Positions 17,875 to 27,076 of a stretch of 64,000 bases of DNA are shown piece after piece. Location of the stretch: NCBI GenBank assembly GCA_016869235.1, contig VGER01000005.1:1-64000 (forward strand), in the 5' to 3' direction. The notes below the pieces were generated by a model. That model was not told the DNA's origin. It did not search any database and saw nothing but the letters and a program-made list of their open reading frames with translations. The translations under genes and the position numbers were made by a program. This DNA is from Alphaproteobacteria bacterium. Lineage in GTDB: Bacteria > Pseudomonadota > Alphaproteobacteria > UBA2966 > CAIVPW01. How positions within the stretch are numbered: the first letter of the stretch is position 1; every line of letters begins with the position of its first letter.

Positions 17875-18555
17875 ATGAACGTTCTCGCGGTGGAAATGGC
17901 GCAAGCGGCCTGCTCGGTGGCGATCCGCTGCGACGGCCGCTTGGCGGCGCAGCGGCGCCTCGATACTGGCCGCACCCAGGCGGAGGCACTGTTGCCGATG
18001 ATCGGCGAAGCACTGGCGTCGGCGCGTGTCGGATATGGCGACCTGAACCTGCTTGCCGCGGCGGTTGGGCCCGGCCTGTTTACCGGCGTGCGGGGCGGTT
18101 TGGCCGCAGTGCGCGCCTTTCGCCTGGTGCTGAAGGTGCCCGCACTCGGCGTCGGCACGTTGCACGCAGTGGCGGCGCATGCGGTCGAGCAGGGGGTGGC
18201 GCGGGAAGACGAGTCGATCTTCGTCGTCAACGACGCACGCAACGACGAAGTGTACGCACAGTGGTTCTCGCTGGCGGCGCAACCGCTCGGCGCCGCCGGC
18301 CTGTTGAGCGTGGACGAAGCAGCGGCGATGGCGCCGCGCGGCGCGGTTGTGCTCGGCACCGCGGCAAGCCTCCTCGCCGCGCGGGCCGGGCCGGGATTGC
18401 GCGTGGAAGAAGGCTACGGCGAAGCCGACGCCGCAATCGTCGCTGCGCTCGCCGAGGCGGCGGCGCGCGCGCCCGGATTTCACGATCCGGGTCCGCCACG
18501 GCCACTCTATGTGCGCAAGCCGCACGCGCGCACCCTGGACGAGTCCAAGCGCTAA
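17875..18555 (+). CDS. tsaB: tRNA threonylcarbamoyladenosine biosynthesis protein TsaB
   Basis: Partner of TsaD in making t6A at position 37 of ANN-decoding tRNAs. The ATG at 17875 gives MNVLAVEMAQAACSVAI, the usual ASKHA N-terminus; 226 residues. The family motif VGPGLFTGVRGGLAAVRAF is present. As in other TsaB proteins, catalytic residues are not expected because TsaB is the scaffold. In related genomes rimI usually follows; here it is absent and mucR comes next. Confidence 0.93.
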   Translation: MNVLAVEMAQAACSVAIRCDGRLAAQRRLDTGRTQAEALLPMIGEALASARVGYGDLNLLAAAVGPGLFTGVRGGLAAVRAFRLVLKVPALGVGTLHAVAAHAVEQGVAREDESIFVVNDARNDEVYAQWFSLAAQPLGAAGLLSVDEAAAMAPRGAVVLGTAASLLAARAGPGLRVEEGYGEADAAIVAALAEAAARAPGFHDPGPPRPLYVRKPHARTLDESKR

Positions 18556-18696
18556 ATTGCGACCTCGACAGTATTTAATGGAATTTTCTCGGCCAATTGG
18601 TGAAATGAAAGTAGACGGCAAGGTTGTTCTAGGTTGCCGCCACCGGAAGGCGTCAATATATACGAAGCAGCCGGCAGCCTTTGGGTTCCGCAATAT
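18556..18696. promoter_or_regulatory. AT-rich leader upstream of mucR
   Basis: Distinctly less GC-rich than its surroundings, with TATTTAATGGAATTTTCTC and CAATATATACG runs. MucR/Ros proteins bind AT-rich targets containing T-A steps and repress their own genes, so this is a likely autoregulatory region. That is inference from composition and family knowledge. Confidence 0.45.
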
Positions 18697-19125
18697 ATGT
18701 CCATAATGTCCGAGAAATCCGAAAACAGCAGCGACCTTCTCGCCTTCACCACGGACATCGTGTCTTCATACGTCGCCAACAACACGGTCGCGGTGCAGGA
18801 CTTGCCGCAGCTCATCCAGCAGGCGTACGCGGCGCTGGCCGGAGTGGGCAATGCGCTAGCGGCCAAGGAGCGTCCGACGCCAGCCGTGTCGGTCAAGCGC
18901 TCTATCACGCCCGACCACATCGTCTGTCTCGAAGACGGAAAGAAGCTGAAGATGCTCAAGCGGCATCTGAAGACGCGCTGCAACCTCACGCCCGACGAAT
19001 ACCGCAAGCGCTGGGGTTTGCCGGCCAATTATCCGATGGTCGCTCCCAACTACGCCGCGCAGCGCAGTGACCTGGCCAAGAAGATTGGCCTCGGCACCAC
19101 GCGCCGGCGCAAGCGCGTCAAGTGA
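18697..19125 (+). CDS. mucR: MucR/Ros-family transcriptional regulator
   Basis: A 142-residue member of the prokaryotic zinc-finger MucR/Ros family, which act as H-NS-like repressors in Hyphomicrobiales. The N-terminal oligomerisation part reads LTTDIVSSYVANNTVAVQDL in type, then DNA-binding CLEDGKKLKMLKRHLKTRCN, LTPDEYRKRWGLPANYPMVA and YAAQRSDLAKKIGLG. The zinc ligands appear to be Cys, Asp, His and Cys instead of the usual Cys2His2. ATGs at 18697 and 18706 are both possible and neither has a clear ribosome binding site. The stop overlaps the start of the fur-family gene (GTGA). Confidence 0.92.
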   Translation: MSIMSEKSENSSDLLAFTTDIVSSYVANNTVAVQDLPQLIQQAYAALAGVGNALAAKERPTPAVSVKRSITPDHIVCLEDGKKLKMLKRHLKTRCNLTPDEYRKRWGLPANYPMVAPNYAAQRSDLAKKIGLGTTRRRKRVK

Positions 19126-19610
19126 TAGCCCGGAACGGGACGGCTGCCGTGGCAACGGGCGCCAAAGCCTCGGGACTAGCGATTAAGCCGGACGCTCGCC
19201 GCATCGAGGAGCTGTGCAGCGAGCGCGGCATTCGCATGACCGAGCAGCGGCGCATCATCGCGCGCGTGCTGTCCGAGTCCGGCGATCATCCGGACGTCGA
19301 GGAGCTGCACCGGCGCTTGAGCGCCGTGGATCCCAAGATCAGCATCGCCACGGTATATCGCACCGTGCGCCTGTTCGGCGACGCCGGCATCCTTTCCCGC
19401 CATGACTTCGGCGACGGCCGTGCCCGCTACGAGATGGCGCCCGAGGAGCATCACGATCACCTCATCGATCTGCGCACGGGCAAGGTGATCGAGTTCCAGG
19501 ACGAGCGCATCGAGAAGCTGCAGCGCGAGGTCGCCGAGCGCCTGGGCTTCCGCCTCGTCGATCACCGCCTCGAGCTCTACGGCGTGCCGCTCGAGGACAA
19601 GAAGGACTGA
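19122..19610 (+). CDS. fur: Fur/Mur-family metal-dependent regulator
   Basis: A 162-residue ferric-uptake-regulator homologue with the winged helix GIRMTEQRRIIARVL and the recognition region SIATVYRTVRLF, followed by the metal site EEHHDHLIDLRTG and IEFQDERIEKLQ. The CxxC pair that binds structural zinc in gammaproteobacterial Fur is missing (LIDLRTG instead), as is normal for alphaproteobacterial Fur/Mur, which often respond to manganese. The start overlaps the mucR stop (GTGA); a GTG at 19149 is an alternative. This chromosomal position upstream of plsC-miaB is the standard fur/mur locus. Confidence 0.92.
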   Translation: MIARNGTAAVATGAKASGLAIKPDARRIEELCSERGIRMTEQRRIIARVLSESGDHPDVEELHRRLSAVDPKISIATVYRTVRLFGDAGILSRHDFGDGRARYEMAPEEHHDHLIDLRTGKVIEFQDERIEKLQREVAERLGFRLVDHRLELYGVPLEDKKD

Positions 19611-19634
19611 CGCTCCGGCTCGTCGGCCTCCGCC

Positions 19635-20477
19635 ATGCTCACCATTTTGCGCGCTTGGCGCTTGGTCTTCCTGCTCGCGGTGACGCTGCTGCTGGCGCCG
19701 TTCCAGCTCGCCTCGGTGTCGCTGGGGCTCGAGTTGCAGCGCCGCATTCCCGTCTTCTATCACCGCCTTGTGGCGCGCACGCTGCGCATCCGCGTCGACG
19801 TCTACGGCACGCCGTCGAAGGAGCGCCCGATGCTGTTCATCGCCAACCATTCGTCGTGGCTCGACATCGTCATCTACAGCGGACTTGCGCCGGTGTCCTT
19901 TGTCGCCAAGAGCGAGATCGCCAAGTGGCCGGGCTTCTCCATCCTGGCCAAGCTGCAGCGCTCGGTATTCGTCGAGCGCCGCCGCGGCAAGACCAAGGCA
20001 GGCGTCAACGACATCCAGACGCGCCTGCGCGCCGGCGACAACCTCGTGCTGTTCGCCGAGGGCACCAGCGGCGATGGCAACTCGGTGGCGCCGTTCAAGT
20101 CGGCGATGTTCTCCGCCGCCGAGATCGACTTGGGCAATGGCCGCGTGCCGCTCGTGCAACCGGTTGCGCTCGCCTACACTCACCTGGACGGCTTCCCGCT
20201 CGGCCCGCGCGCGCGCCATCGCCTCACCTGGTACGGCAAGGTGTCGCTGCCCTCGCATCTTTGGCGGGTGCTCGGCCAGGGACACGCGCGTGTCGCGGTC
20301 GACTTCGGTCCGGTGGTGCGGGCAACCGACTTTTCGTCGCGCAAGGAGCTGGCGCAGTTCTGCTACCGCGAGGTTTCCGAGCGGCATGGCCGCGCCATCA
20401 GCGGCCGTGCGCCGGCGCCCGCCGCTGCTGGGGCTCGCGCTGCTACGCCGCAGGCGGCCGTTCCGCCCCCGGCTTGA
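19635..20477 (+). CDS. plsC: 1-acyl-sn-glycerol-3-phosphate acyltransferase (PlsC-like)
   Basis: Inner-membrane acyltransferase making phosphatidate. One N-terminal hydrophobic segment (about residues 10-28) precedes the catalytic NHSSWLD (NHX4D, residues about 71-77); the second motif is the FAEGTSGDG block. It has 280 residues, ending in an Ala/Pro-rich tail. Homologues at this locus have sometimes been annotated as ornithine-lipid OlsA-type acyltransferases, so the exact acceptor is uncertain. Confidence 0.9.
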   Translation: MLTILRAWRLVFLLAVTLLLAPFQLASVSLGLELQRRIPVFYHRLVARTLRIRVDVYGTPSKERPMLFIANHSSWLDIVIYSGLAPVSFVAKSEIAKWPGFSILAKLQRSVFVERRRGKTKAGVNDIQTRLRAGDNLVLFAEGTSGDGNSVAPFKSAMFSAAEIDLGNGRVPLVQPVALAYTHLDGFPLGPRARHRLTWYGKVSLPSHLWRVLGQGHARVAVDFGPVVRATDFSSRKELAQFCYREVSERHGRAISGRAPAPAAAGARAATPQAAVPPPA

Positions 20478-20531
20478 CGGCAACCCTTGGAGTGCTAACG
20501 TTCCGGCATCCAACGACGCGCGCGGCCCGTG

Positions 20532-20550
20532 CGGGGGTTAAGAGCCCCCG
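20532..20550 (+). terminator. GC-rich hairpin between plsC and miaB
   Basis: CGGGGG (20532-20537) pairs with CCCCCG (20545-20550) around TTAAGAG. No T-run follows. It may attenuate read-through into miaB or belong to the miaB leader. Confidence 0.4.
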
Positions 20551-20600
20551 ACCAGCGACCCGCGTCCTTTGGTCCGCGTCCCAGCCGGAGCCGGTTCCGT

Positions 20601-21938
20601 TTGCCTAAGAAGCTGTTCATCAAGACCTACGGCTGCCAGATGAACGTCTACGACTCCGCCCGCATGGCGGACGTCCTCGGCGGCCAAGGCTACGCCGCGG
20701 TGGAGACGCCGGAGGAGGCCGACCTCGTTGTTCTCAACACCTGCCACATCCGCGAGAAGGCAGCGGAAAAGGTTTACTCGGAGCTCGGCCGCCTGAATGC
20801 GCTGCGTCGTTTTCGCCGCGGCCAGGGCGGCGATCTGCGCATCGCCGTGGCGGGTTGCGTCGCGCAGGCCGAAGGCGCCGAGATGCGCCGGCGCGCGCCG
20901 TTCGTCGACCTCGTCGTCGGGCCGCAGGCGTATCACCGCCTCGGCGATCTGGTTTCGCAGCTCGAACGCGCGGGCGAGCAGGCGGTGGAAACAGATTTTC
21001 CTGCCGAGACGAAGTTCGACGCGCTACCCGCACCCAGCTCCACCGCGACCGCGGCGTTCCTCACGGTGCAGGAGGGTTGCGACAAATTCTGCTCGTTCTG
21101 CGTCGTGCCGTACACCCGCGGCGCCGAGTATTCGCGTCCTGTCGCCGACGTGCTCGCCGAGGCCGAACGTCTCGTCGAGCTCGGCGCGCGCGAGATCACC
21201 CTGCTCGGCCAGAACGTCAATGCCTATCACGGCGAACGCTCCGATGGCGGCCGCTGCTCGCTCGGCGAACTTATCCGCCGGCTGGCCGAGATCCCCGCGC
21301 TGCAGCGCATCCGCTACACGACCTCGCACCCGCTCGACATGGACCCAGAGCTGATCCGCACCCACGCCGAGGTGCCGGCACTGATGCCGTTCGTGCACCT
21401 GCCGGTGCAGTCGGGCTCGGACCGCGTGCTGGAGGCTATGAACCGCCGTCACCGCGTCGATGACTATCGCCGCGTCGTCGATGCCCTGCGCGGCGCGCGC
21501 ACCGACATCGCGCTGTCCGGCGATTTCATCGTCGGCTTCCCCGGCGAAACCGACGACGACTTCGCCGACACGCTGCGCCTGGTCGAGAACGTCGGCTACG
21601 CGCACGCCTATTCGTTCAAGTATTCGCCGCGGCCTGGAACGCCGGCGGCGGAACGCGAGCAGCTCGACGACGTCGTCAAGGTGCGCCGGCTCGAGCAGCT
21701 CAACGCGCTCTTGGATTTGCAGCGCGCCACATTCGACGCGGCGACCGTGGGACGCACGGTGGGCGTGCTGCTCGAGCGCGCCGGCCGCCATCCTGGCCAG
21801 CTTGCCGGCCGCAGCCCCTACATGCAGGCGGTGCACGTCGCCGCGGACGCGAGCCTGCTCGGCACGCTCGCCAGCGTCGAGATCGATTCCGCCTGTCCAA
21901 ACTCCCTGTCCGGCCGCCTCGCGGTGAGCGCGCCTTGA
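20601..21938 (+). CDS. miaB: tRNA-2-methylthio-N6-dimethylallyladenosine synthase MiaB
   Basis: Radical-SAM methylthiotransferase acting on A37 of tRNAs. The N-terminal UPF0004 domain holds three cluster cysteines ([25 protein letters not shown]), the radical-SAM site is [15 protein letters not shown] (CxxxCxxC), and a TRAM domain closes the protein. TTG at 20601 is chosen because it gives the usual [15 protein letters not shown] start, 445 residues; GGAG lies at 20586-20589. A GTG at 20529 would add 24 atypical residues. The stop overlaps the phoH-like start (TTGA). Confidence 0.95.
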   Translation: MPKKLFIKTYGCQMNVYDSARMADVLGGQGYAAVETPEEADLVVLNTCHIREKAAEKVYSELGRLNALRRFRRGQGGDLRIAVAGCVAQAEGAEMRRRAPFVDLVVGPQAYHRLGDLVSQLERAGEQAVETDFPAETKFDALPAPSSTATAAFLTVQEGCDKFCSFCVVPYTRGAEYSRPVADVLAEAERLVELGAREITLLGQNVNAYHGERSDGGRCSLGELIRRLAEIPALQRIRYTTSHPLDMDPELIRTHAEVPALMPFVHLPVQSGSDRVLEAMNRRHRVDDYRRVVDALRGARTDIALSGDFIVGFPGETDDDFADTLRLVENVGYAHAYSFKYSPRPGTPAAEREQLDDVVKVRRLEQLNALLDLQRATFDAATVGRTVGVLLERAGRHPGQLAGRSPYMQAVHVAADASLLGTLASVEIDSACPNSLSGRLAVSAP

Positions 21939-22978
21939 AGCCATCGCCTTCGCGCAAGGCGTCGGCCAAAGTCCCGGCGCGGCCGCCGCTCCTGCTGAAC
22001 TTCGACGACAACCGGCTGCTCGGCCAGCTGTTCGGCGAGCACGACCGCCACCTCGCGCGCATCGAGAAGGAGTTCGGCGTCATCGTCTCCTCGCGCGGTA
22101 ATCGTGTGTCTGTCGCCGGCAGCGCGGCTGCGCAGCAGGCCACCAAGCACGTACTGACCAATCTCTACGAACAGGCGCGACGCGGGCTCGACGTCGGCGA
22201 CGCGGCCGTCTCCAGCGCGATCCGCATGGCTGAGCGCGGCGCGCCGCATGCGCACGGCGCCGGCAAGGCCATGGACGAGGGCTGGAGCGCCGACGACGTC
22301 GTCATCCAGACGCGCGGCCGCAAGCCGATCCTGCCGCGCTCGCCCAACCAAGCCGAGTACATCCGCGAGCTGCGCGCCAAAGAGCTTGTGTTCGGCCTCG
22401 GACCCGCCGGCACCGGCAAGACTTTCCTCGCCGTCGCGGTAGGCGTCTCCATGCTGCTTGAGGGGCGCGTCGAGCGCATCATCCTGTCGCGGCCGGCCGT
22501 CGAGGCCGGCGAACGCCTCGGCTTCCTGCCGGGCGACCTGCGCGAGAAGGTCGATCCCTACATGCGCCCGCTCTACGACGCCCTGTATCACACGCTGCCG
22601 GCCGACCGCGTCGCGCGCTCGCTCGAATCCGGAGACATCGAGATCGCGCCGCTCGCCTTCATGCGCGGGCGCACGCTGTCCGATTCCTACATCATCCTCG
22701 ACGAGGCGCAGAACACCACCACCGCGCAGATGAAGATGGCGCTCACCCGCATGGGCGAGAATTCGCGCATGGTGGTGACCGGGGATCTCTCGCAGATCGA
22801 CCTGCCCAAGGGCGTGAAGTCCGGCCTCAAGGAAGCGGTGCACGTGCTGCATGCCATGGATGGCGTCGGCTTCATGACGTTCGGGCAAGCCGACGTGTTG
22901 CGTCATCCGCTGGTAACGTGCATCGTCAAAGCTTACGAAACCAAGGAAGCCGAAAGCGGCAGCGACGATCGATCATGA
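21935..22978 (+). CDS. PhoH-like ATPase (YbeZ)
   Basis: A cytoplasmic 347-residue P-loop ATPase found next to ybeY in most proteobacteria and linked to RNA maturation. Walker A is [13 protein letters not shown], Walker [13 protein letters not shown], and the sensor region [12 protein letters not shown]. The N-terminal about 110 residues form the KH-like part. The TTG start overlaps the miaB stop (TTGA) and its own stop overlaps the ybeY start (ATGA), so the three are translationally coupled. Confidence 0.94.
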   Translation: MKPSPSRKASAKVPARPPLLLNFDDNRLLGQLFGEHDRHLARIEKEFGVIVSSRGNRVSVAGSAAAQQATKHVLTNLYEQARRGLDVGDAAVSSAIRMAERGAPHAHGAGKAMDEGWSADDVVIQTRGRKPILPRSPNQAEYIRELRAKELVFGLGPAGTGKTFLAVAVGVSMLLEGRVERIILSRPAVEAGERLGFLPGDLREKVDPYMRPLYDALYHTLPADRVARSLESGDIEIAPLAFMRGRTLSDSYIILDEAQNTTTAQMKMALTRMGENSRMVVTGDLSQIDLPKGVKSGLKEAVHVLHAMDGVGFMTFGQADVLRHPLVTCIVKAYETKEAESGSDDRS

Positions 22979-23784
22979 GTGAGTTCTGTCTCGTCCGTAT
23001 CATGGCGCCCTCCGAGCAGTGGCAGGCCGCCAAGCGCGATGTTCCTGACTTCGTCACCAACGTAGTGCAGCGCGCGGTGGCCGGCAGCGGCCGCGTTCAC
23101 AGCGACTCGGAAGTCTCGGTCGTGCTCAGCGACGACCGCGAGCTGCGCCTGCTCAACAACGAATACCGCGGCATCGACAAGCCGACCAACGTCCTCGTCT
23201 TCCCCGGCGAGCCGCTTGACGAGGACAACACCGCCTACACCGCCGGCGGCAAGCCGCTCGTGTTGGGCGACGTGGTGCTTGCCTACGAGACGATTGCCGC
23301 CGAGGCCGCCGACCAAGGCAAGACCTTCGAGCATCATCTCGCCCATCTCTTGGTGCACGGCACGCTGCACCTGTGCCGCTACGACCACGACAAGCCGGCC
23401 GACGCCGAGAAGATGGAGAACCTCGAGCGCAAGATCCTCAAGGAGCTGAACATCAAGGATCCCTACGCCGAGCTGCCTGCGAAGCAGGACGCGCCGCCCG
23501 CACCGGAAACCCCGGCCGAGCCGGTGCCGGCCGCCGAACATCCGGCGGCGCGCAGGGCTCCCGTCGTTAAGCCGGCCGCGAAGAAGACGGCGCGCAAGAA
23601 ACCGGCAAAACATGCGGCGGCGAAGCCGGTGCGCAAACCGGCTGCCGTAAGGAAGCTGACGAAAGCGCGGCCGGCGAAAGCTCGGCCCAAGGCGAAGGCC
23701 AAGCCGAAGGCGAAGGTAATTGCGAAGGTCAAGGCCAAGGCCAAGCCCAAGGCGTCGGCGCGCCGAAGCAAGTCCCGGCGATGA
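22975..23784 (+). CDS. ybeY: Endoribonuclease YbeY with a long lysine/alanine/proline-rich tail
   Basis: Metal-dependent RNase involved in 16S rRNA maturation and ribosome quality control. The zinc site HLLVHGTLHLCRYDH supplies three histidines (HxxxHxxxxxH type), and RLLNNEYRGIDKPTNVLVFP is the conserved upstream motif. The catalytic domain ends near residue 165. The remaining about 105 residues are a highly basic Lys/Ala/Pro/Arg tail with PAKK, KPKAKAK and similar near-repeats, resembling histone H1 or AlgP tails. YbeY proteins usually end without such a tail. ATGA overlaps occur at both ends. Confidence 0.93.
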   Translation: MSEFCLVRIMAPSEQWQAAKRDVPDFVTNVVQRAVAGSGRVHSDSEVSVVLSDDRELRLLNNEYRGIDKPTNVLVFPGEPLDEDNTAYTAGGKPLVLGDVVLAYETIAAEAADQGKTFEHHLAHLLVHGTLHLCRYDHDKPADAEKMENLERKILKELNIKDPYAELPAKQDAPPAPETPAEPVPAAEHPAARRAPVVKPAAKKTARKKPAKHAAAKPVRKPAAVRKLTKARPAKARPKAKAKPKAKVIAKVKAKAKPKASARRSKSRR

Positions 23785-24746
23785 GTCTTCGTCCCGACGA
23801 TCCAGCGGACCTCGACGGACCGGTTGCGACGACCGAGCCAGCGGCGGAGCCGTCCGTTGCGCAGACGTTCGGGGACTGGCTGCGTAACCTCGCAGGGCGC
23901 GCCGGCGACAACACCGACGACGCTCTCGCCGAGCGTCTAGGCGATGACACCAAGGCTTTCGGCAACCTGACGCCGGGTGAAAGACTGATCCTCCTGAACG
24001 TGCTGCGCCTCGGCGAGGTGCGGGTTGGCGATGTCATGGTGCCGCGCGCCGACATCGTCGCGGTGAGCGAGGACGTGCAGCTGCCCGAGCTCATCAAGTT
24101 GTTCCGCGACGGTGTGCACTCGCGCCTGCCGGTCTACCGCGGCAACCTCGACGAGATCGTCGGCTTCATTCACATCAAGGACGTCTTCGAGTTCTGGGAT
24201 CGCGCCAAGCGCTTCAACCTGCCGCGCATCGTGCGCGAGATCCTGTTTGTGCCGGCCTCGATGCTCGTCGTCGACCTCCTGCTCAAGATGCGTCTCACCC
24301 GCGTGCACATGGCGGTGGTGGTGGACGAGTACGGCGGCAGCGACGGGCTCGTCACCATCGAGGACCTCGTCGAAGAGATCGTCGGCGAGATCGAAGGCGA
24401 GCACGCCCGCGTGCAAGGGCCGATGTTCACCGTGCAGGCGGACGGCAGGATCATCGCGCAGGGCCGCGCCCCGGTGATCGAGCTCGAGGAACGGCTCGGC
24501 ATCGCCCTCCTGCCCGAGGAGCGCGGGGAAGACATCGAGACGATCGGTGGGTTGCTGGTGTCCCTGGCCGGGAGCGTGCCCATGCGCGGCGAGTTGATCG
24601 CCCATCCGAGCGGCCTCGAGTTCGAGGTGCTCGATTCCGATCCGCGTCGCGTCAAGCGCGTGCGCATCGCTAGAGTCAATCGCGTCGCCCAGGGAGACAA
24701 GACGGCCGGCGAGCCGCCGGTGTCCGAGGACGCACCCAGCGCATGA
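23781..24746 (+). CDS. corC: CBS-domain protein of the CorC/HlyC family
   Basis: A 321-residue cytoplasmic protein. A variable N-terminus is followed by the conserved VRVGDVMVPRADIVAV, two CBS domains (about residues 75-195; adenosine-nucleotide binding) and the CorC_HlyC C-terminal domain (about 215-300). It lacks the DUF21 membrane domain of larger relatives, as expected for CorC. The role is in magnesium/cobalt efflux or membrane-linked ion homeostasis. Its ATG overlaps the ybeY stop, and lnt follows within about 10 bases, the usual cluster. Confidence 0.92.
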   Translation: MSLRPDDPADLDGPVATTEPAAEPSVAQTFGDWLRNLAGRAGDNTDDALAERLGDDTKAFGNLTPGERLILLNVLRLGEVRVGDVMVPRADIVAVSEDVQLPELIKLFRDGVHSRLPVYRGNLDEIVGFIHIKDVFEFWDRAKRFNLPRIVREILFVPASMLVVDLLLKMRLTRVHMAVVVDEYGGSDGLVTIEDLVEEIVGEIEGEHARVQGPMFTVQADGRIIAQGRAPVIELEERLGIALLPEERGEDIETIGGLLVSLAGSVPMRGELIAHPSGLEFEVLDSDPRRVKRVRIARVNRVAQGDKTAGEPPVSEDAPSA

Positions 24747-24756
24747 GCGCCCCAGC

Positions 24757-26331
24757 TTGAGCACTCTGGCCGCGCGGCTTGCCGGCGCCTGCGGCTGGCG
24801 CCGCACGCTCCTGCTGCTCGTGCTCGGCGCGCTCGCCACCCTGGCGATGCCGCCGGTCTCGTTCACGCCGGCGCTGCTGCTCGCGTTTCCCGGCTTGGTC
24901 TGTCTGCTGGACGGCAGCGCGCGCGGCTGGCGGGCGCTGCTCGACGGCTGGCTGTTCGGCTTCGGCTTCTTCGTCACCGGACTTTATTGGGTCTCCAACG
25001 CCCTGCTCACCGACGCCGAGCAGTTCGCCTGGCTGGTGCCGTTCGCCGTCGCCGGGTTACCGGCGCTGCTGGCACTGTTCACCGGAGCCGCCGCGCTGCT
25101 GTTCCACTGGCTGCGCACCACCGGGCCTTCGCGCGTGCTCACCTTAGCGGTGGTGTGGACCATCGGTGAATGGGCGCGCGGCCACGCATTTACCGGCTTT
25201 CCGTGGAACCTAGTCGGCACGACCTGGGATTGGTCCGACGCGATGCTGCAGGCGAACTCACTCATCGGCGTCTACGGGCTGAGCCTGCTCACCGTGCTGG
25301 TGGCGGCCGCGCCCGCGGCGCTCGCTTCGGCGGGCGGGCGCGAGGGCGCGCACGGCTGGCTGATGCCCTCGCTCGCGGCGGTGCTGGTGGCCGCCGGATT
25401 TGTATTCGGCTTCCTGCGGCTGGCCGCGGCCGACAACGGCACGGTGGCCGGCGCCGAGGTGCGCATCGTGCAGGCCAACATCGCCCAGCAGATGAAGTGG
25501 GAGCCGGACCAGCTGCGCGCCAATGTCGAGCGGCATCTCACCCTCACGCGCCGGCCCGGCATCGAGGCGCGCCGCATCGTCGTGTGGCCGGAAACGGCGC
25601 TGCCCTATGACATCGAGCGCGATGCGGCGTTGCGCTCGGCGCTCGGCGGCCTCATCGCTCCCGGCGCGCTGCTCGCCACCGGCGTGCCACGCGCCGAGCT
25701 GGATGCGACTGGACAGTACCTGTCGCGCGTCTGGAATAGCGTCGCGGTGCTCGACTCCGCCGGCGTCATCGTCGGCACCTACGACAAGGCGCACCTCGTG
25801 CCGTTCGGCGAGTACGTGCCACTGCGGCCCCTCCTCGCCTCGCTAGGGCTGCGCGCCGTCACCGGATTCCTCGACCACTCGGCCGGACCGGGTCCGCGCA
25901 CGCTGGCACTGCCCGGCGTACCGCCGGTCAGCCCGCTGATCTGCTACGAAGCGATCTTTCCTGCCGCCGTCGCCGCCGAGCCGCGCCCCGGCTGGCTGCT
26001 CAACGTCACCAACGACGGCTGGTATGGCGCCTCGGCCGGCCCCTACCAGCACTTTGCCAGTGCCCGCATCCGCGCCGTCGAGGAAGGCTTGCCGCTGGTG
26101 CGCGCCGCCAACACCGGCATCTCCGGCGTGATCGACAGCTACGGGCGCGTGCGCGCCAGCCTCGGCCTGCTGGAGGAGGGCGTGGTGGATTCCGCTCTGC
26201 CGGTGGCTTTGCCGCCCACGCTGTACGCGCGCCTCGGCGACCTGCCACTCTTGATTGTCTTGGGCCTTTACGGCGCGGTGCTTATTGTCGTCGCAGTTGT
26301 GAGTAGGAAATCCGTCGCGACGGATAGATGA
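24757..26331 (+). CDS. lnt: Apolipoprotein N-acyltransferase
   Basis: Inner-membrane enzyme adding the third acyl chain to lipoproteins. The N-terminal about 210 residues are membrane-spanning, beginning with LLLLVLGALATLAMPP. The periplasmic nitrilase-like domain has the catalytic triad Glu in VVWPETALPYD, Lys in YDKAHLVPFGEYVP and Cys in PLICYEAIFP. A last membrane segment (LLIVLGLYGAVLIVVAVV) ends the 524-residue protein. The only in-frame start near the expected position is TTG at 24757, ten bases after the corC stop. Confidence 0.95.
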   Translation: MSTLAARLAGACGWRRTLLLLVLGALATLAMPPVSFTPALLLAFPGLVCLLDGSARGWRALLDGWLFGFGFFVTGLYWVSNALLTDAEQFAWLVPFAVAGLPALLALFTGAAALLFHWLRTTGPSRVLTLAVVWTIGEWARGHAFTGFPWNLVGTTWDWSDAMLQANSLIGVYGLSLLTVLVAAAPAALASAGGREGAHGWLMPSLAAVLVAAGFVFGFLRLAAADNGTVAGAEVRIVQANIAQQMKWEPDQLRANVERHLTLTRRPGIEARRIVVWPETALPYDIERDAALRSALGGLIAPGALLATGVPRAELDATGQYLSRVWNSVAVLDSAGVIVGTYDKAHLVPFGEYVPLRPLLASLGLRAVTGFLDHSAGPGPRTLALPGVPPVSPLICYEAIFPAAVAAEPRPGWLLNVTNDGWYGASAGPYQHFASARIRAVEEGLPLVRAANTGISGVIDSYGRVRASLGLLEEGVVDSALPVALPPTLYARLGDLPLLIVLGLYGAVLIVVAVVSRKSVATDR

Positions 26332-26402
26332 ACCCACATGCCGACGCCACGAGCGCTTGCTATCGGACTGTCAACCCGTGGTAACCGGCGAGGATTTTTC
26401 CG

Positions 26403-26432
26403 TTGACCACTGCGCATGCATTCCCGTATCTA
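26403..26432 (+). promoter_or_regulatory. Possible sigma-70 promoter for the XRE regulator gene
   Basis: TTGACC (26403-26408), 18-base spacer, TATCTA (26427-26432), in the 219-base gap after lnt. Fair match to the consensus; the only candidate I noted in that gap. Confidence 0.4.
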
Positions 26433-26550
26433 GCATACCGCCGTATGCGAGTTGCTGGCGTTCTCGGGTTGCATGCGCGCGCGTTTCCCTGCGTAGTTGG
26501 CCGGACACCACCCGGCGAGTGCCAATCCAAAAACCTACGGGGGTTCTCGC

Positions 26551-27015
26551 GTGGCAACTAGCGCAGGCACTGTGACGCGCCGGAAGCGGGGCGGCAAAGG
26601 CGGCCCCAACCCGATCGACGTTCACGTCGGCGGCCGTGTGCGGCTGCGGCGCACACTGCTCGGCATGAGCCAGGAGAAGCTCGCCAAGGCCGTCAATCTG
26701 ACCTTCCAGCAGATCCAGAAATACGAGCGCGGCTCGAACCGCATCGGCGCGAGCCGCCTGTTCCAGTTCGCGCACGTGCTCGACGTGCCAGTGTCGTTCT
26801 TCTACGACGACATGCCCGACGGCTCCGAGAAAGCGAAGCTGCTGGCGGCCGACGGCAATGCCGAGCCGTTCGAGCAGGACCAGCTGGCGCGGCGCGAGAC
26901 GCTCGAGCTGGTGCGCGCCTACTACCGCATCAACGACTCGACGGTGCGCCGGCGCATCTTCGAGCTCACCAAGACCCTCTCCCGCTCCGAAGATCGGCTT
27001 GCAAAGCGTTCCTGA
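26551..27015 (+). CDS. XRE-family helix-turn-helix regulator
   Basis: A 154-residue DNA-binding protein. The helix-turn-helix is at about residues 30-85: VGGRVRLRRTLLGMSQEKLA, KAVNLTFQQIQKYERGSNRI and FQFAHVLDVPVSFFYDD, an unusually well-conserved XRE domain. A charged C-terminal half follows. GTG at 26551 is chosen for the ACGGGGG seven bases upstream. Close homologues sit upstream of metK in many alphaproteobacteria, so it may regulate methionine/SAM or methylation genes, but no target is established here. Confidence 0.9.
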   Translation: MATSAGTVTRRKRGGKGGPNPIDVHVGGRVRLRRTLLGMSQEKLAKAVNLTFQQIQKYERGSNRIGASRLFQFAHVLDVPVSFFYDDMPDGSEKAKLLAADGNAEPFEQDQLARRETLELVRAYYRINDSTVRRRIFELTKTLSRSEDRLAKRS

Positions 27016-27076
27016 GGCGCGGGGGCGCGGGGCGGCGCCAGAACCTCTTGACCGCCCCCGCCAAACGCTGCACGAA

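Noticed and set aside
18634-18696. Upstream extension of mucR to an earlier start
   Set aside because: The extra residues are not MucR-like and the DNA is AT-rich, suggesting regulatory sequence.
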